Part shown: piece after piece, positions 20,580 to 34,200 of the stretch
Layout of the letters: each line of letters opens with the position of its first letter
Position numbering within the stretch: the first letter of the stretch is position 1
Assembly: GCA_011037195.1 (NCBI GenBank)
Contig: JAAEAF010014365.1
Coordinates: 62,001-126,000 of the forward strand
Length of the DNA stretch: 64,000 bases
Direction of reading: 5' to 3'
Source: Triatoma infestans
Lineage: Eukaryota; Arthropoda; Insecta; Hemiptera; Reduviidae
Made by a program: the position numbers and the translations under genes
Notes under the pieces: generated by a model
What the model saw: only the letters and a program-made list of their open reading frames with translations
The model's database searches: none
Told to the model about the DNA's origin: nothing

Positions 20580-21380
20580 AACCACGATATGTAATTTTTC
20601 GGATGGTTCAAAAAGTTCACGAGGTTGTAGGGGTGCAGTTGCTATCCGTGACAGGACCTGTAAGTTTAGTTGTGTTAACTATCAGTAGCGCTTATAAGCA
20701 GTACTGTGTGCGATTTATGTAAATGACATTAGTCACGGTAGAAGGCATTGAGGGGAACATAGCAATATGTTCCGACTCAATCAGCTCCCTTCTATCCCTG
20801 AAACAGATGTATTCAAGACATCCAATTGTGTAGAATATCCATAATTCGCTCTACAAAAAGACAAATAAGGGGACAAATTTCATCTTTTTCTGGACACCGG
20901 GACACTCAGTAATAGTAGGAAATGAAGTTGCTGATTTGGCGGCAAAGGAGCCAACAGTCGTGGAGGCTACGATTGAAAGAAATATTCCAGTAGATGTCAA
21001 TTATTTAAAAAGAAAAATTCACCTAGGTTGGAAGGATGAGTGGACCTCAGTGGGCGGGAACAAGCTTAAGAAAATTAAAAAGGTAGTAACACCCTGAGAC
21101 GCCAGTTATAGAGGAAATAGGAGGGAGGCAATGTCCTCGGTCATAACCGAATAACTCCTGGGTATCTGATTAGTAGAGATGCAGTTGCTATGTGTAGTAA
21201 CTGCAATGCACCCCTGACAGTGAAGCATATTTTGCTTGACTGCTCGATGTATTCCAAGTGTAGAACACTGAACCGTATTCCAGAGAGAATAGAGGATGCT
21301 CTCCGTAATGACCTGAACGTTATTGTTAGACTGATTCAGTACCTGAAAGACATTCATCCATTTGGAATTATTTAATTAAT
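20580..21380 (+). pseudogene. LINE 3' remnant: RNase H and C-terminal zinc-finger-like tail
   Basis: Plus-strand fragments in different frames: ICSDSISSLLSLKQMYSRHP (RNase H block with the conserved Ser/Asp), FFWTPGHSVIVGNEVADLAA (the 'W.PGH.GI.GNE.AD.LA' block), then CSNCNAPLTVKHILLDCSMY, a C-x2-C-x8-H-x4-C motif used as a zinc knuckle at the end of LINE proteins. Stops and frameshifts are frequent. The combination of RNase H with this tail places it in the I/Jockey/R1 group. The reverse transcriptase is lost. Confidence 0.8.
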
Positions 21381-21389
21381 TATTATTCA

Positions 21390-22980
21390 TTCAAAGATTT
21401 ATGTAGTTTTAAATTGTAAAAGTTTTAGTTGATAATTTTTATTAAGTTGTTACTTTGTTTAGTTGACTATTGTTCTATATAAAGGTGTTAGTGTAGTTAT
21501 TGGTTTCTATTTATTTATTTGTTACTTTGTTTTAAGTGAACTATAATGAATAATTTAATTGTGCGGAGGTAATATAATAATTATAGATATGGTTGGAAGG
21601 ATGTAAGGCATAACAACCAGCAAGTTTATTCCCCCCTCCTCAAACTCAGACTACTACTCTAAAAATCTGCTTAAAATAAGCGAAAATTTCACTTGAAGCA
21701 ATATTGCCCTTTACAGGAAGAAGTAATAGTTTTCAAAACAAGAGTGGCGAAAGATAACTTAGTTTGCGCAAATGTAGAAAACATATAATTTTTAAATTAC
21801 GTTTTAAGATAAGATAAGATAATGTTTATTAACATATTAACACAGGTAAGCTAATTGAGTGTTAGGTTTTATCAGTTGAACGAGTCATGACAATTGCACA
21901 TATGGCTACAATAATTTCACTCAGTGTATTGGCCAGTTTTGCGTCTGGATTTCTCTGTCTTCTTGTAGTTGGTATTAAATGGGCAAGGCAAGTTGAAAAT
22001 TAAAGTAATATTAATAAAGAAATTAACATTGATAAGTTTTAATGAAGACTTAACAATTTTCACTATATATAGTATTTTGCGTCAAAATATATACGCTCAA
22101 TACAGATTTCATTTTAATGAGTACGTATGAAATATTGAAGCGTTCATATATTTAGACGAAATTATTTACCTAATTCTTGTTATTAAAAAAAAGTTAAACA
22201 GCGAGAATATTGGCATAGCTAATGACGCGAACCCTCGGAAGATAATGTGAGCCCCCCCCCCCCCCCAAGTTGCCTGAGTTTTATACAGGGCAATTAGTAG
22301 GCGGTTTGACCAGAATTGTTGACTGGTAGTTCACATGTACGTGTACTTACCCCTATCCGATTTTCAACCATTTCAGAAGTTGAGTTTTTTTACAAAATCG
22401 GATTTTTTCAGCCAACACATATTTCTGTGCTTATCAACTTGAGTGGTAGTCTTGAAATTTGCTGCTATGTGAGTCCCTTTTCGTTAATAAATGGATAGAC
22501 CAAGATTTTTTTGTTTGCAAAACAAAAATTATTCCTATTACAAAAATAAAATATTCACTTTTAAGGCAATGGCCTTAACACCTCTGGCGATTGAGATTTA
22601 CAAATTAAAAATTGCATTAACGAAATTATTTTGAAAAATAATGCCAGTCACATACTAGAATAAGAGTAATAATAATATTAATTTTTTTTTAAGATTTCTA
22701 GTATTAGTGAAGAGATTGAGATTCTTATAATCGTGGTGGATTAATGACAAAACTGGTTCTTATTTCTGGCATGATGGTTATTAGCGCCAACTGCTTCTTG
22801 TTCTGTAAATCTGACTTATTCATTCACAACTGGAGATTCAAAGCGAAGAATATTGGCACATTGGCTTCACCTGAAAAACCGTTCAATTTTCTGCACTATC
22901 TTGTAGTTAATGTGAACTGTTATTGAAAAAGAACTGTATTTAAGTATTAAGAATCAACTGTATAAACTGATTTTGTTCTG
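21390..22980. other. Intergenic sequence, nothing coding recognised
   Basis: Includes a poly-C run of about 16 (near 22251-22266) and several short ORFs without family resemblance. No repeat ends were recognised except the hammerhead-like block that follows. Confidence 0.45.
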
Positions 22981-22994
22981 TGGTCAGTGTTATC

Positions 22995-23045
22995 GAGGCA
23001 TCCTGATAAGGGACGAACGCCCGAAACCGGTCGATGATCACAAAC
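22995..23045 (+). ncRNA. Hammerhead-ribozyme-like motif (degenerate core)
   Basis: Stem I: CATC (22999-23002) pairs with GATG (23033-23036). Core CTGATAA (23003-23009) differs from CUGANGA at one position. Stem II: GGG (23010-23012) with CCC (23020-23022). GAAA follows at 23023-23026, then CCGGT, giving a palindromic ACCGGT stem III, then the cleavage triplet GTC (23030-23032). The spacing is that of a type I hammerhead with a minimal stem III. A related block in reverse orientation lies at 46.33 kb. Activity is doubtful because of the G-to-A core change. Confidence 0.5.
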
Positions 23046-23059
23046 AAATTGAAGCAGGC

Positions 23060-24330
23060 TATCACGGGAAATATCGTTGATGTATTTTAATTATTTGGCG
23101 AAACGGCGTTTAAATTATAATTAATAAGATAATGTAGGCAGTGTGGAAGAAGTTAGTTTAGATGAGTAAAGCTGTCACTCTGAATTATTTGTTTTATAAA
23201 GCTCGTCACTCGTTTAAACAAACTTCTTCCGTACTGTGTACATGTTCTTATGTGTTAAATAATTTAAACACCGCTTCGTCGAAGAATAGATTCGAGCGAG
23301 AAAGAGCTTTAACTATAAATGTAGTTCATGAAACATTTATTTTGTAAACATTCTTTATTCTGTAAATATGTATCTCTGAAATATCTCTCTAAATTTGAAG
23401 GACGCAAGTGTATTATCGATTCATCCTCTTTCATATTGCGCACCGAAGAAGTTGAGCTTTCAAATTCAATTTAATAAACAACTTTTTTTTCATTAGGGTA
23501 TCATGATTTTATTTTATTGTGCATGTACAATGTACATGATTTTTAATGTAATTAAGTTGCCTAGAAATTGGGAGAAACGGCAAAGCATCAGCCCGGTTTT
23601 AAAAATTCTTTATTGGCATAAATTTGTGACTGTTTTATTCCCTATGTATTCCGCACCATAGAAAAACATAGGTATCCAGAGGGCACAAACTTGGAGAATA
23701 GACATACCCCCTCGTGTGCATTTTATAAGAATTTATCTATTTTTTTTATTTTTTTTTGTAAATATGTGATATAGAAGTATATTTATTTAAGATAACAGAT
23801 TCTAACTTTGAGGTTTGCTTCGAAAATTTATATACATTATTTGTATTGATTTCTACGATTTAACATTCATGGTAATGCTTGAAAAAGGGTGCAGTTACCC
23901 GTTTATACATAGATGTAAATAACTTGAAATAAAAATTTGTAACCCTACTCTGAAGAAGTCAAACAATTTTTTAGGCGAGTTAAACCTTTCTTGTACCTTA
24001 TAATCACATTTTGAACACTTTCCACTCAAATTAATCTTTTCTTTAACCAGCAGTATTTTGTAACAATTGAACCCCTTATAACATAAATTAATTCTTTTTT
24101 GAACCAATTTACGATTTTCATATTACCTTATGTAAAACATTTAGAACAACCTTTTTTTACTCAGTTTGAGCGTTGGTTCAGTGAAAATAATTCTTTCTTG
24201 AGCTTATTTATTATCAGGTAATGACCTTGTTTTATTTTTGAACTAATGCGATACGATAATATCAACTTTTTCCAAAGATGTGAATAGTCCCTTTTGGGTT
24301 TTCCAACATTTCCTTATTCACTTCACTAGA
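23060..24330. other. Intergenic sequence, nothing recognised
   Basis: Short ORFs on both strands (for example at 23162-23347 and 23895-24107) show no family motif. AT-rich, with poly-T tracts near 23740. Confidence 0.45.
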
Positions 24331-24339
24331 TCTATTCAC

Positions 24340-24985
24340 TTCTTTGAAAAATCTGGTGTGAAACACTCACACGACTTTCTCTTACTCTAATTAATACAAT
24401 TTAGTTAACAAATTTTCTTTAAAATTGCAACGATGACAATATTTAGTTGGACTGACTATAAAAAAGATGGCAAGGGTTTTACTTGTATACCTACTCGAAC
24501 TTGTTAAGAGCGCCCTTTTTCAAAACCCACAAAGCTTGTGCAGTTTTAATTTCTAACAGATCCCCAAAACACCTCTGAAATCAATATTTTGGCAAATGTT
24601 TCAAATAAAAGTGATACGTTTTTACTGAGCAGTGAGCATTTCAAGTTCAAAGGAAATCGTTGTAGCCGTTTTCAAGAAACAGCAAAACACTCAAATACCT
24701 ATTCTGTAAAATCACACTTCCGGTTAACAGATTTTTTTCAAATTTGAAAATTCTATCGATGCTTCTAATATGTATTAATATTATATAGGTGATAGAACCA
24801 TATATTCTAACAAAGTACAACGCATCCCTCAGAACCCCCAAAAATTAATGTTTCCGAGAAAATATTTGAAATAAAATTGTTAGGTATTTATGTGTGTTGG
24901 CAGAAAACGAAGTTAAAAGAAAAACTGGCAAAAACTACCGGTTTTTGCATTCAGATCACCCAGGACAATTTTTACATCATGATTA
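24340..24985 (+). repeat. HINE-like family copy with intact left end
   Basis: The left end AAATCTGGTGTGAAACACTCACACGACTTTCTCTTAC is among the best preserved in the window. The body continues through CGAACTTGTTAAGAGCGCCC, CAAATAAAAGTGATA, AAATCGTTGTAGCCGTTTTC and ACTTCCGGTTAACAGAT, then repeats part of its own body. The 3' hairpin is missing. Confidence 0.65.
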
Positions 24986-25294
24986 GGGAACTTCTTTCTA
25001 ACATTGCATAAACTTATTCGTTTTCTTCATTAGGGGCGAGTACGTTTAGCAGAGTTATGTTAAAGAACTTACCTCTTAGAGTCCCCATAGATTCATTCGC
25101 CATTTACCAGCTTATAATTTTGTTTTGAGAATTCGCAACGATATTTTGTTTACTAGTTACTGTTATCAGCACTATGCTAGTGGAATTTGTTTTTTTTTTT
25201 CAGGGTTTACTCCCTCAGCCAAGCTTTTATTTTAGGGATAATTTTTTTCTCAACTTCTCACTTCATGGATATCTAATAGTGGTTAATAGTAATT

Positions 25295-28200
25295 ATGTTC
25301 GGTTTTAGCGCAGTGAAACGTGATTTAGTGGCAGAGGGAAGCAGTCTTAATGGTTCAAGAATCATCTGTGCCCGGTGCGGTGTATCCTTTTTTGACAATC
25401 CGCAATTAGGCCTTAAGGATGTACTCTGTGCAGACTGTAAACGGCCAGTATGTTCTGGTTGTGCACTCCGCTATCCACATCTCTGGCTCTGCACAGCTTG
25501 CATCAAGTCCAGGTAAAAATAGCTAAAAAAAAATCTGATGTGAAACACTCTTACGATATACTCTTACTGCAATTATAGTAATATAATAAAACACTTGAGT
25601 TTCCGGGTTGAAACCGCGTCAGTGGTTTGCTAGAATCCAACGTTTCGCCCATATTGCAATGAGTTTCTTCAAGGTCGTTACACCTTGAAAGCTAATGGAG
25701 CAATGAAGAAGCTCATTCCAATATGAGCGAAACGTCGGTTTTTAGCAAACCAATGACGGCGGTCTCAATCCGGAAACCGAGGTGTTTTTCATGAAATGAC
25801 AGCGGAAACCTAAAAGATCAATTATAAAACTAACCAGTTTTTCCAAACGTAGAATTCTTAGTACATAGGCAACTAGAATATGATTACATTGTAGTCCAGA
25901 AGAGAGTGCTTTCATACTTGTTAAATTAAAAAGGAAAATAATAAAAGAATATAAGAATAAGCATAAAAAATAAAAGAAGAAATTTCGGAAATATGTACCT
26001 CAATCCATACTCTAATAATTAAACTGTTGTATCAAAAAATATCTATAATTCCAGGCTACCTTACAATAATTTACCAAGCTGGACCAGTCTTTTCCGTTTA
26101 AATATGCCTTAAACTCATCTTCAGTTGGCATATCCTCCTTCAAATACTTTCGACGATACTCTTTTAGAACAGGGCAAATAGCAAGAAAGTGATAGACGTC
26201 CTCGATCTCATTCCTGTTACACATTGAGCACAATTTGACCTGCTCAGTGAAGGTATATTTGTTTAGATACAGCAGTTCGCCATTAACCAGCCAATAGAAT
26301 TCGGATCTAACTTACTACTATAAACAAAGTTGTTATCGGGTTCCAATTCCTTATACAGTGTATACCTTACACTGCTGAACATTTTCAATTTGTGCTCATT
26401 AATTACATAACCTTTGTGTTTATTACACTGGATGATTTTATGCCATCATTTAACATATCAATTATCCATTTATCATATTAATATTACAGCTACTACAGAG
26501 TATTTCCCAGTTTCTATACCAAAGTATTTTTCTATTAATTATTTTTGGGTGAGAATTTTGGGGTTTCTAGAAGTTGGCAGATTTAAACATCTCTTTATAT
26601 AATTTAAATGCAATTTCAATGCGCAAGAACGTTGGAGCTAAATTTGTCTCTAAATATACAATCGCATCCGGCGTATTTCTGGGTAAATTAGAGCATTTAC
26701 CTAAAGGGGAAATTAACAAAAAATTTAAAAGGGATCTCTACCGAGACATACCTACGATACCCCCAAGTTGCGCACCATAGCACACTTTACCGTATTAAAT
26801 ACTTTCAATTTGGAGGAAAATGGGATGCTTCTGTTTACTATTAACCTATTAAACGAATTTAAGGCAAATTTCGCGTTTTCTACTTTTTCTCTAAAATGGT
26901 GCTCCAGAGACATTTTAGAGAAAAATGTCAAGGTACTTGTAAGTATTAACAACCTCTATGCTTTTATTTCCATAATGCCATTTTTCCTTCCCCCATTCCT
27001 AAATACAGCAATCTTCGATTTTTTCAAATTAACCATCAAATTCCAAGTATTACAATATTTGGAAAATGAATGAATCATACTTTGCAAGGAAAGTCGGTCC
27101 GTCGCCAGCAGTACCAAGTCATCAGCATAGGCCAACATTTTAATCACAGTTCCCACTATTCTGACACCACCACCAACATAATCAGCAACATCGTTAATGA
27201 AATAGGAGAACAATAATGGGCTTAATAAGCAGCCTTGCTTAACTCCCATGGAAGATTCGGACAGACCCTCGTGACTCCATACTGAGGCTGACTACCTGTA
27301 TACATACTTCTGATTATCGCCACCATCTTACTTGACATACCCAAATTAAAAAGTTTAAAAAACAAGGCGTGACGGTCGATCCGGTCAAAGGCAGCTGATA
27401 AGTCAACAAAAAAAGCAAAGACTTTCTGCCTTTTGCTACTTAATTTTATTTTAATAATATTCATTAAATTGCTGACATTATCAGCGGTCGAGTAGGTCTT
27501 TCTAAATCCTGCTTGAAATTCGCCCAGCAAATTATTCTCATTTTCCCACAAAGTAATTCGATCCAGCAATAGGCCAGCAAAATAATTTAGCGACAGTATT
27601 AGAGATCGAGATTCCCCTGTAATTTGAGACATCGCTGACTGTACCTTATTTATGAATGGGAAATATAATTGCATTTTTAAAATTATTTGGTACTACTCCT
27701 TTATTATAGATCCCATTAAAGCAAGGAAGCAACTGCTGTAAGAAAATTTCTGGGCTATTTTTAAAAAAATCATAAGAAATTTATCCGTCCCGGGGGCTTT
27801 ATTAATTTTTTCCCTAATACACAGCTAGCAATTCTGACATCCCAAAAGGAGCATCTAGGAAGTCATTAATTATTTGGGGTTCAACATAATTCGAGTGGCA
27901 TGATGGATTCAACAAATTTCTGAAGTGGCTTACCCAACTTACAACTGGTATATTTCTATCAAAATTGAACTTTTTAACTTTAAAATAACGAACTAAGTCC
28001 CAGAGGTCTTTAGCGTCTTTAACTCCACTAAAAGTATTAACAATATTTTTCATGTGTTGTTCTTTCTTAACTCATTTCTTATTTTCAAATAATACACTCT
28101 AATTGTAGAGGAATTAGTTTTTCGAAAGATGTTCAACAAGTTATATAAATGGTCTCGTTTCTTTTAACATTCCCAATCATACCACTTTGCTTATAAATGG

Positions 28201-31200
28201 CCGGCTTATTTTTATAAACCATATTGTACTTATGCGCAGTTATAGTTATTGCATCTGTTAATTTCAATAAACAAGCTATTGGCTTCTCTGCAGATACATA
28301 TGATTTAGAAACAATATTTTCTATTTCTTCCATATAAATATCTTTACTGCTCAAATTCCATTTCAATTTGGGAAGCAAAGGCATAATGTCATTAGGTTTA
28401 ACTTCCTTAATCATATATCTCAGAGTAATGGGAAAATGGTCTGAAAAAAACTGTTGTCTTACTTGAAAAATTTCTACATATGGAAGCACCTCAACAGAAA
28501 CAGCACATAGGTCTATTGTCGAGCATCCCATCGCCCCTATAAATGTATATTCCCCATTATTATCTCCCTTTACACGGCCATTTAATATCACCAAACTAAA
28601 ATACTCAAATAAGGACAATAATTGCTTCCCGTTTGTATTTAAAACATCATCTTTTGAATTTTTAATTTCCTCTACATTTACTCAATTATTCATAACAGCT
28701 CGAGGTACAACTTGTTTGTTACTTACTGTGCCATTAAAATCCCCAATCAATATAAGCTGCATATCCTGACATTCACTAACAACCTTATACAACAACTGAA
28801 AATCCGACAGCTAAGAGCTGCAGCCCAAATAAACTGGCAAAATATAGTGGTTAACAGGTTTTTGCTTCACTTCAATTAAATAAAAATTTGAACATTTAAC
28901 AATTTACTCTATTCCTAAGAAAAGGATCATTTTTCACCACATATATTGACTCCCCTCGCTCTACCGAATTTCTTTTTTTTAACTGCAGGTATAAAAATTA
29001 AATTATAATCAGAAAAACTTTTTTTAAAACTCAAAAACAATTCTTCTTCCAGAATAAAACACTCTAGTAATATAAACACTTGAAACTGCCGTAAAAACTC
29101 TTTAAACTCAATATTGTATAATTTATTTTTCAAGCAGCTATATTGTACGAAACTCTATCAAAATCGATTCTCTTAACCATATCTTTAAGTTTACTATCAT
29201 TTTCTAGCCGATGAGGTTGATGAGGCAGAGTTGCTTCTGGAACGAAAAAACTCAGTAACTTTAGTTACTTTAGGTGCAACAGATATAACCTTTGTTCGCT
29301 TCCTCTTGCTCTTATTCTTTATATCTTTTAGTGGGCCGCCACTCTCTTCGCCTGATTCATCTTCCGTATCTTGGACATCTACTGCAGCAGTTTTATTTTT
29401 TATTAATTCCTACATAATGTATAAATTTTCCGTCTACTAACAGCCCATTTTTTCTTATTTTGCAATTTTGGCCTAGCTCCCTATACTTAATTCTCATAGC
29501 AATAATTTCTTTACGTTGCTGTTGTGCCTCCTTATCATAATCTTCCGACACATATATGTTACTTCCTTTCAATTTTATTGCATTAGGTAAAATATCCCAT
29601 TTGAGGTTATTAGAGACAAGAGAAACAACCACAGGTCTGTTCTTAGCACCAACTTTTCCTTTGCGCCTAGCAATTAAAGCTATTCCTGCTTATTGTCACA
29701 GAAAGGACATTATTGCACAAATCCAGAACTATTTTTTCCAAAGTTTCATGATTCTCATTATCCACATCTTGAATGCCGTAGAAAATCACATTATTACTTC
29801 CACGGACCGACTCAACAATCTTTGTTGCCTACGTACTATTTTGTTTAATTCCTGATTTTCTTTCTTGAGTTCTTCATACTTTCTATTCTGTTCCTCCAGT
29901 TTAGCAGGAATATTTAAATTACTTATTTCCTCTCTAATTATTTGTCTGACCTCCTTAAAACCTTCAAGTAACTTCACTAATTCGGATATATCACAGCCAT
30001 TGTATGCAATCGGGCTCATAAATGGAGTTTTTTTGTTGTTTTTTTTTATTTATTTTTACTTATTATTTTGAATGTGTATACTATCTATTATTATTGCCTG
30101 TTTATTTTAATCTTAATCACTATAACTGATTCTATCAATGCAAGATGATAGCAGAACAAAGTAGCAATGAAATAGAATCAGCAATTAAACTTCACTATTA
30201 ACAATAACCTTGAACTTGCACTAGATTAAACTTCAGTTTGTAATTGTTTATGCTATTATAGAAGCGCTTTAACTCCTAAACCTCTATGACGTGGGATGAC
30301 GTATACAGCTTATCGCCGTCAGCTGATAGATCGCTTATTAGCTGTGAAGTTAGACATATGTTATGTATATGTAACTAGACATACCTGAACATGCAGCTCC
30401 AGTATTAAATTATATTAACTTATTTTAACCAATTACACAAAAACTCCTCGATAAATTTTGTTAAAAATTCACACAGTTATTTCAATCACGTCAAGTTAAA
30501 TATTTGCAAATTTTTATCACTGTACTCCGCCTACAACCATGCAAACACGAAAATTATGATGACGAGATGTTAACTGTCTCACAGTTCAAGAGCAACCCGG
30601 AGAATAATATAACTTATTATATCTTAACTAGACTTTAATCGGGCAGCTTAATGTATATTTTTTGTTCGGTATTTTTTTTTTGTATACTGCAGCCATTGCT
30701 ATTGGTGTACCCTACCAAACTGTGCGAGATGCAGTGCAGCGTTACAGAGAAACAGGTTCATACTCAACAAGGCCAGTCTCAGGGCGTCCGAGGGCCACTG
30801 AACTGCGGGACGACCGTTTTTGACACTGGCAATTTTACGAAATCGTCATCTGACAACTGTTCAAGTAGTTCGTTGTCTCCAAGAGTTCGAGGTGTTCAAA
30901 TTTCTGAGAGAACAGCTCGAAGGATATTGAATGAGCAAGGTTTGATGGCTTTTTGTCCTGCAAGAGGGCCAGAACACACCAGGTTTCTCGCCTTGAGTTT
31001 TCTCGGCAATACATCAATTGGTTTATCGAGCAGTGGGCAAGGGTATTGTTTACTGACGAGTCCCGATTTGCCTTAATTGCTCATTGTGTTGCAGACGGCC
31101 ATGAACGAGTGTGGAAGAGAAGAGGTGAGAGATTTGCACAATGCAATTTTGTTCTCACTAAGCCTTTCCAAAGAGGCAGGTGGATTGAGGTGAAAGAGGA

Positions 31201-34200
31201 AGATGGTTTGGGCACGTATTAGTTTACAAAGGCATACACAGTTAGTGATCGTCTCGACTGCTGCTCGGTATTTGGCGGATATACTGCAAGAACATGTATT
31301 CCCTATCATGCCGGAGTTAAGTGAGGAGCGTGTGCATTAGCACTATGGTAGTACACTTTTGCACATATTTTGCGCTCGTCCACACCCAGCCCACATAGTG
31401 TTAATAACCATAATAATGACTTCCTAAACTGGCCTGCCCTTTCCCCTGACTTCATAGAGCATCTGTGGGATATGCTTGGAAGAGGAATAAGAGATTGGAG
31501 ATTCCTTCGTGGTACTTTTCAGAAGCTAGAAAGCGCACTTTAAGACGGATGAGCTCTAATCTCACATAACGAAATTTCCCGCTTGATTCATAGCATGCCG
31601 AGACGCCTAGAAGCTGTAATAAAGGCAGGAGGAGGTAATACTCGGTATTAGCACCATCCCATTAAAAAATAGTGTAAAATTAAAAAAATTAACAGATAAA
31701 TAAAATTTTCCAGATTAACTTTTTTTTAACTGATTATTTTAAATTTCCCATATAATGCTATTTATTTGTTTTATTTTAAAAATCATTTAACCTATTAACG
31801 TTATGAACATAAAAATTATGAAAAAATTGAAAACTATACATAAAAATAGTAAATTTTTCAAGTGGCCGGGATTTTTTGCCGGTGAGTGCATATGTAAATA
31901 TTTATTACTTTTACAGTAATCAATCAGTACTTTTGTATTGAATATTAAACTCCTTTGTTTATTTGTTATCCGCATGTACCTTCAGATTGATTAGAACGCT
32001 GTATTTTTAGCATTTCGACATAGTTGTAGAATCTAACATCTCGCTTTTGTACAATCTTTGTTAATAATGTATATCTATCTAGATAATTACGCCGTGGTTC
32101 AAACCGCTTTCTATATTTACCTTCGCTTCTAGATTCACTAGTAACTATGGCTCCTCCACTTTTTTTCACGATGCTGGGTGAAACAGAGCATCGTGGGAAG
32201 CCCTGAGCGTGGGTGCGCAAAAAACCCAAACCATAAAATAACCCTCAAAAATATTTTTCTCTAGAAAAATGTCTTAAATAAAGCTTAAACATTTGTTTAG
32301 TTAGGAAAATCTTTGGAACCACTTTCGAGATAATCTTGAAAAAGTGGAAGACCATTTAGTAAGTCGCAAGAAAGTTGACAGATTTTTAACGAAATCTTCG
32401 TATCGGCTCTTTTGGAATCGGTTATGAGGGACTCTTTGGTACGTCAGGGTGTTGGTTTGTCAATGTTTCCTATAACTTTTCGTTTCTAAGATTCCTTTAT
32501 GCACACAACACACACCACTTTCAGAGCATGCGCTAAGAAAATTCATTGTATCTACTTCAGGTAGGTCAGTACATTATTTCCGGAAAAAACAACTTAAATT
32601 TCACACAAAATGACAATACTTCTTCTTACAGTAGTAAGTGTAAATAAAATTTATGTTATTGCAGTTATTTGAAGATCATCTGAAAATTGTCAATATTTTT
32701 TGCTATGATTAAACTAACGAAATATTGTAATATAGATTGGTTTAAAATAGCTCAGTTATTATTTTGTGTGTGCGAGGATCATAACCTTCTAGAACGAAAC
32801 TAACTTAAAAGAAAACAAGATGCCCAGTCTAATACCCAACTTTTGACCTGATCCATGTAAGACTCCGGTCAGGAACATGAAAAATATGCATGGTAAGACG
32901 GATAGAATCCTAGATGTTAACCAGCATTGCGGACCCATCAACATATTCAACTTTTTTTAAAATTAAATGTGCTACTATCTATTCAGAATTTTTTTTGTCA
33001 CAATGTGCACTACAGAAATTTATGTATTTGTTAAGGGATGGAGTGATGGAGCTGGGAGATTTACACCTCAAAGATCTGCGTCTGCGATTTCCAGTCATGG
33101 ATCCACCGACTAAGAGATATGGAAGTAAGCCACTTCCATTTCTTCTATTTCCATAATCAAAGATATGCTAGCATTTCTAATTTCTAGCATTGAAAATTTA
33201 AATGAATTATTTATTTCATGCAGGTGAAACATAAGTACAGATGACTAACTCAATTTTTCTTTTGTTTTAAACAGAACGATTTTGATTGCAGAGAGAGAAA
33301 ATGATGTAAGAGATTTAATAGAAATGTTGGTACAAAATATTCTTGGGATAAGTTTGGAGAATATAAAGATCAGCTCTTTATCCAATGACATCACTTGTGA
33401 GTAATTCGATTTGTGCGCACATTAATTTCTTTATTTACTTGAATTTATCTAATAGCCTTCAATTTACAGATTCAGAATTCATGGACAAATATGAAGGAGT
33501 GCTGGCTTTAACTTTGTTACGTTTGAAGATATCCATACAGTTAATTATAGACGGTACTTCCTAATTTTCTCTTGTTTGGTAACATTTAATCTGCTCTTTA
33601 TTTATTACGAAAGCGTGCTTGTATTTATTACGAAAGTAACAAACTACATGCATGGTTACGACAGTATTATTATTCGATCTTTTAGGTTTCCGCGGCCAAT
33701 TTCACGAAAAACACCTGCGTTTCCAGTTTAAAAACGCATCAGTGGTTTGCTAGAAATTGACGTTTCGCCCATATTGCAATGAGCTTTTTCAGGGTCGTTC
33801 ACTTTGAAAACTAATGGAGCAAAGAACCTATTAAGCCTAACTCACCACCAAGCAAGATGGTGGAGGAAGGAGCCACGCCTTTTTTCTACCAGAGTCCAAA
33901 AGCTGCATTAGCTTTTGAGTGAAACGACCCTGATAAAGCTCATTGCAATGTGGGTGAAACGTCAATTTCTAGCAAACCACTGATGAGGTCTCAACCCGGA
34001 AACTCAAATGTTTTTCAGTATGATTATTATCTAATCAACAAAATCTAAAACACCCTTTGATTTTGTCTAGTTGTGGTCTGTCCAGGTAAGTTTGTCAAAA
34101 TCTAAACTTTATATGTTGTTTATTATGAGTCATCAGTTTCGTTTTCTTTTCTGGCCAAGTCCCTCGTTTAATAATTTTGATTAGCTTTGTCTTTTTCTTG

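Larger units (their letters stand above)
25960..30040 (-). mobile_element. LINE with L1-like ORF1 and APE/RT ORF2, degenerate
   Basis: A nearly full-length non-LTR retrotransposon reading leftward in intron 1 of the Rab-effector gene. ORF1 begins at about 30019, ORF2 covers about 29150-26012, and the 3' tail ends near 25960. Order on the minus strand: coiled-coil ORF1, endonuclease, reverse transcriptase, zinc-knuckle tail. All frames are broken, so it cannot move on its own. Sequence 30040-30680 upstream may include its 5' untranslated region; nothing coding is seen there. Confidence 0.85.

Noticed and set aside
33983..34010. CTGATGAGG..CCCGGAAAC as a second hammerhead in the PLE right arm
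   Set aside because: Other copies read CTGACGCGG, stem II does not place correctly before GAAA, and no stem I partner is found on the same strand.
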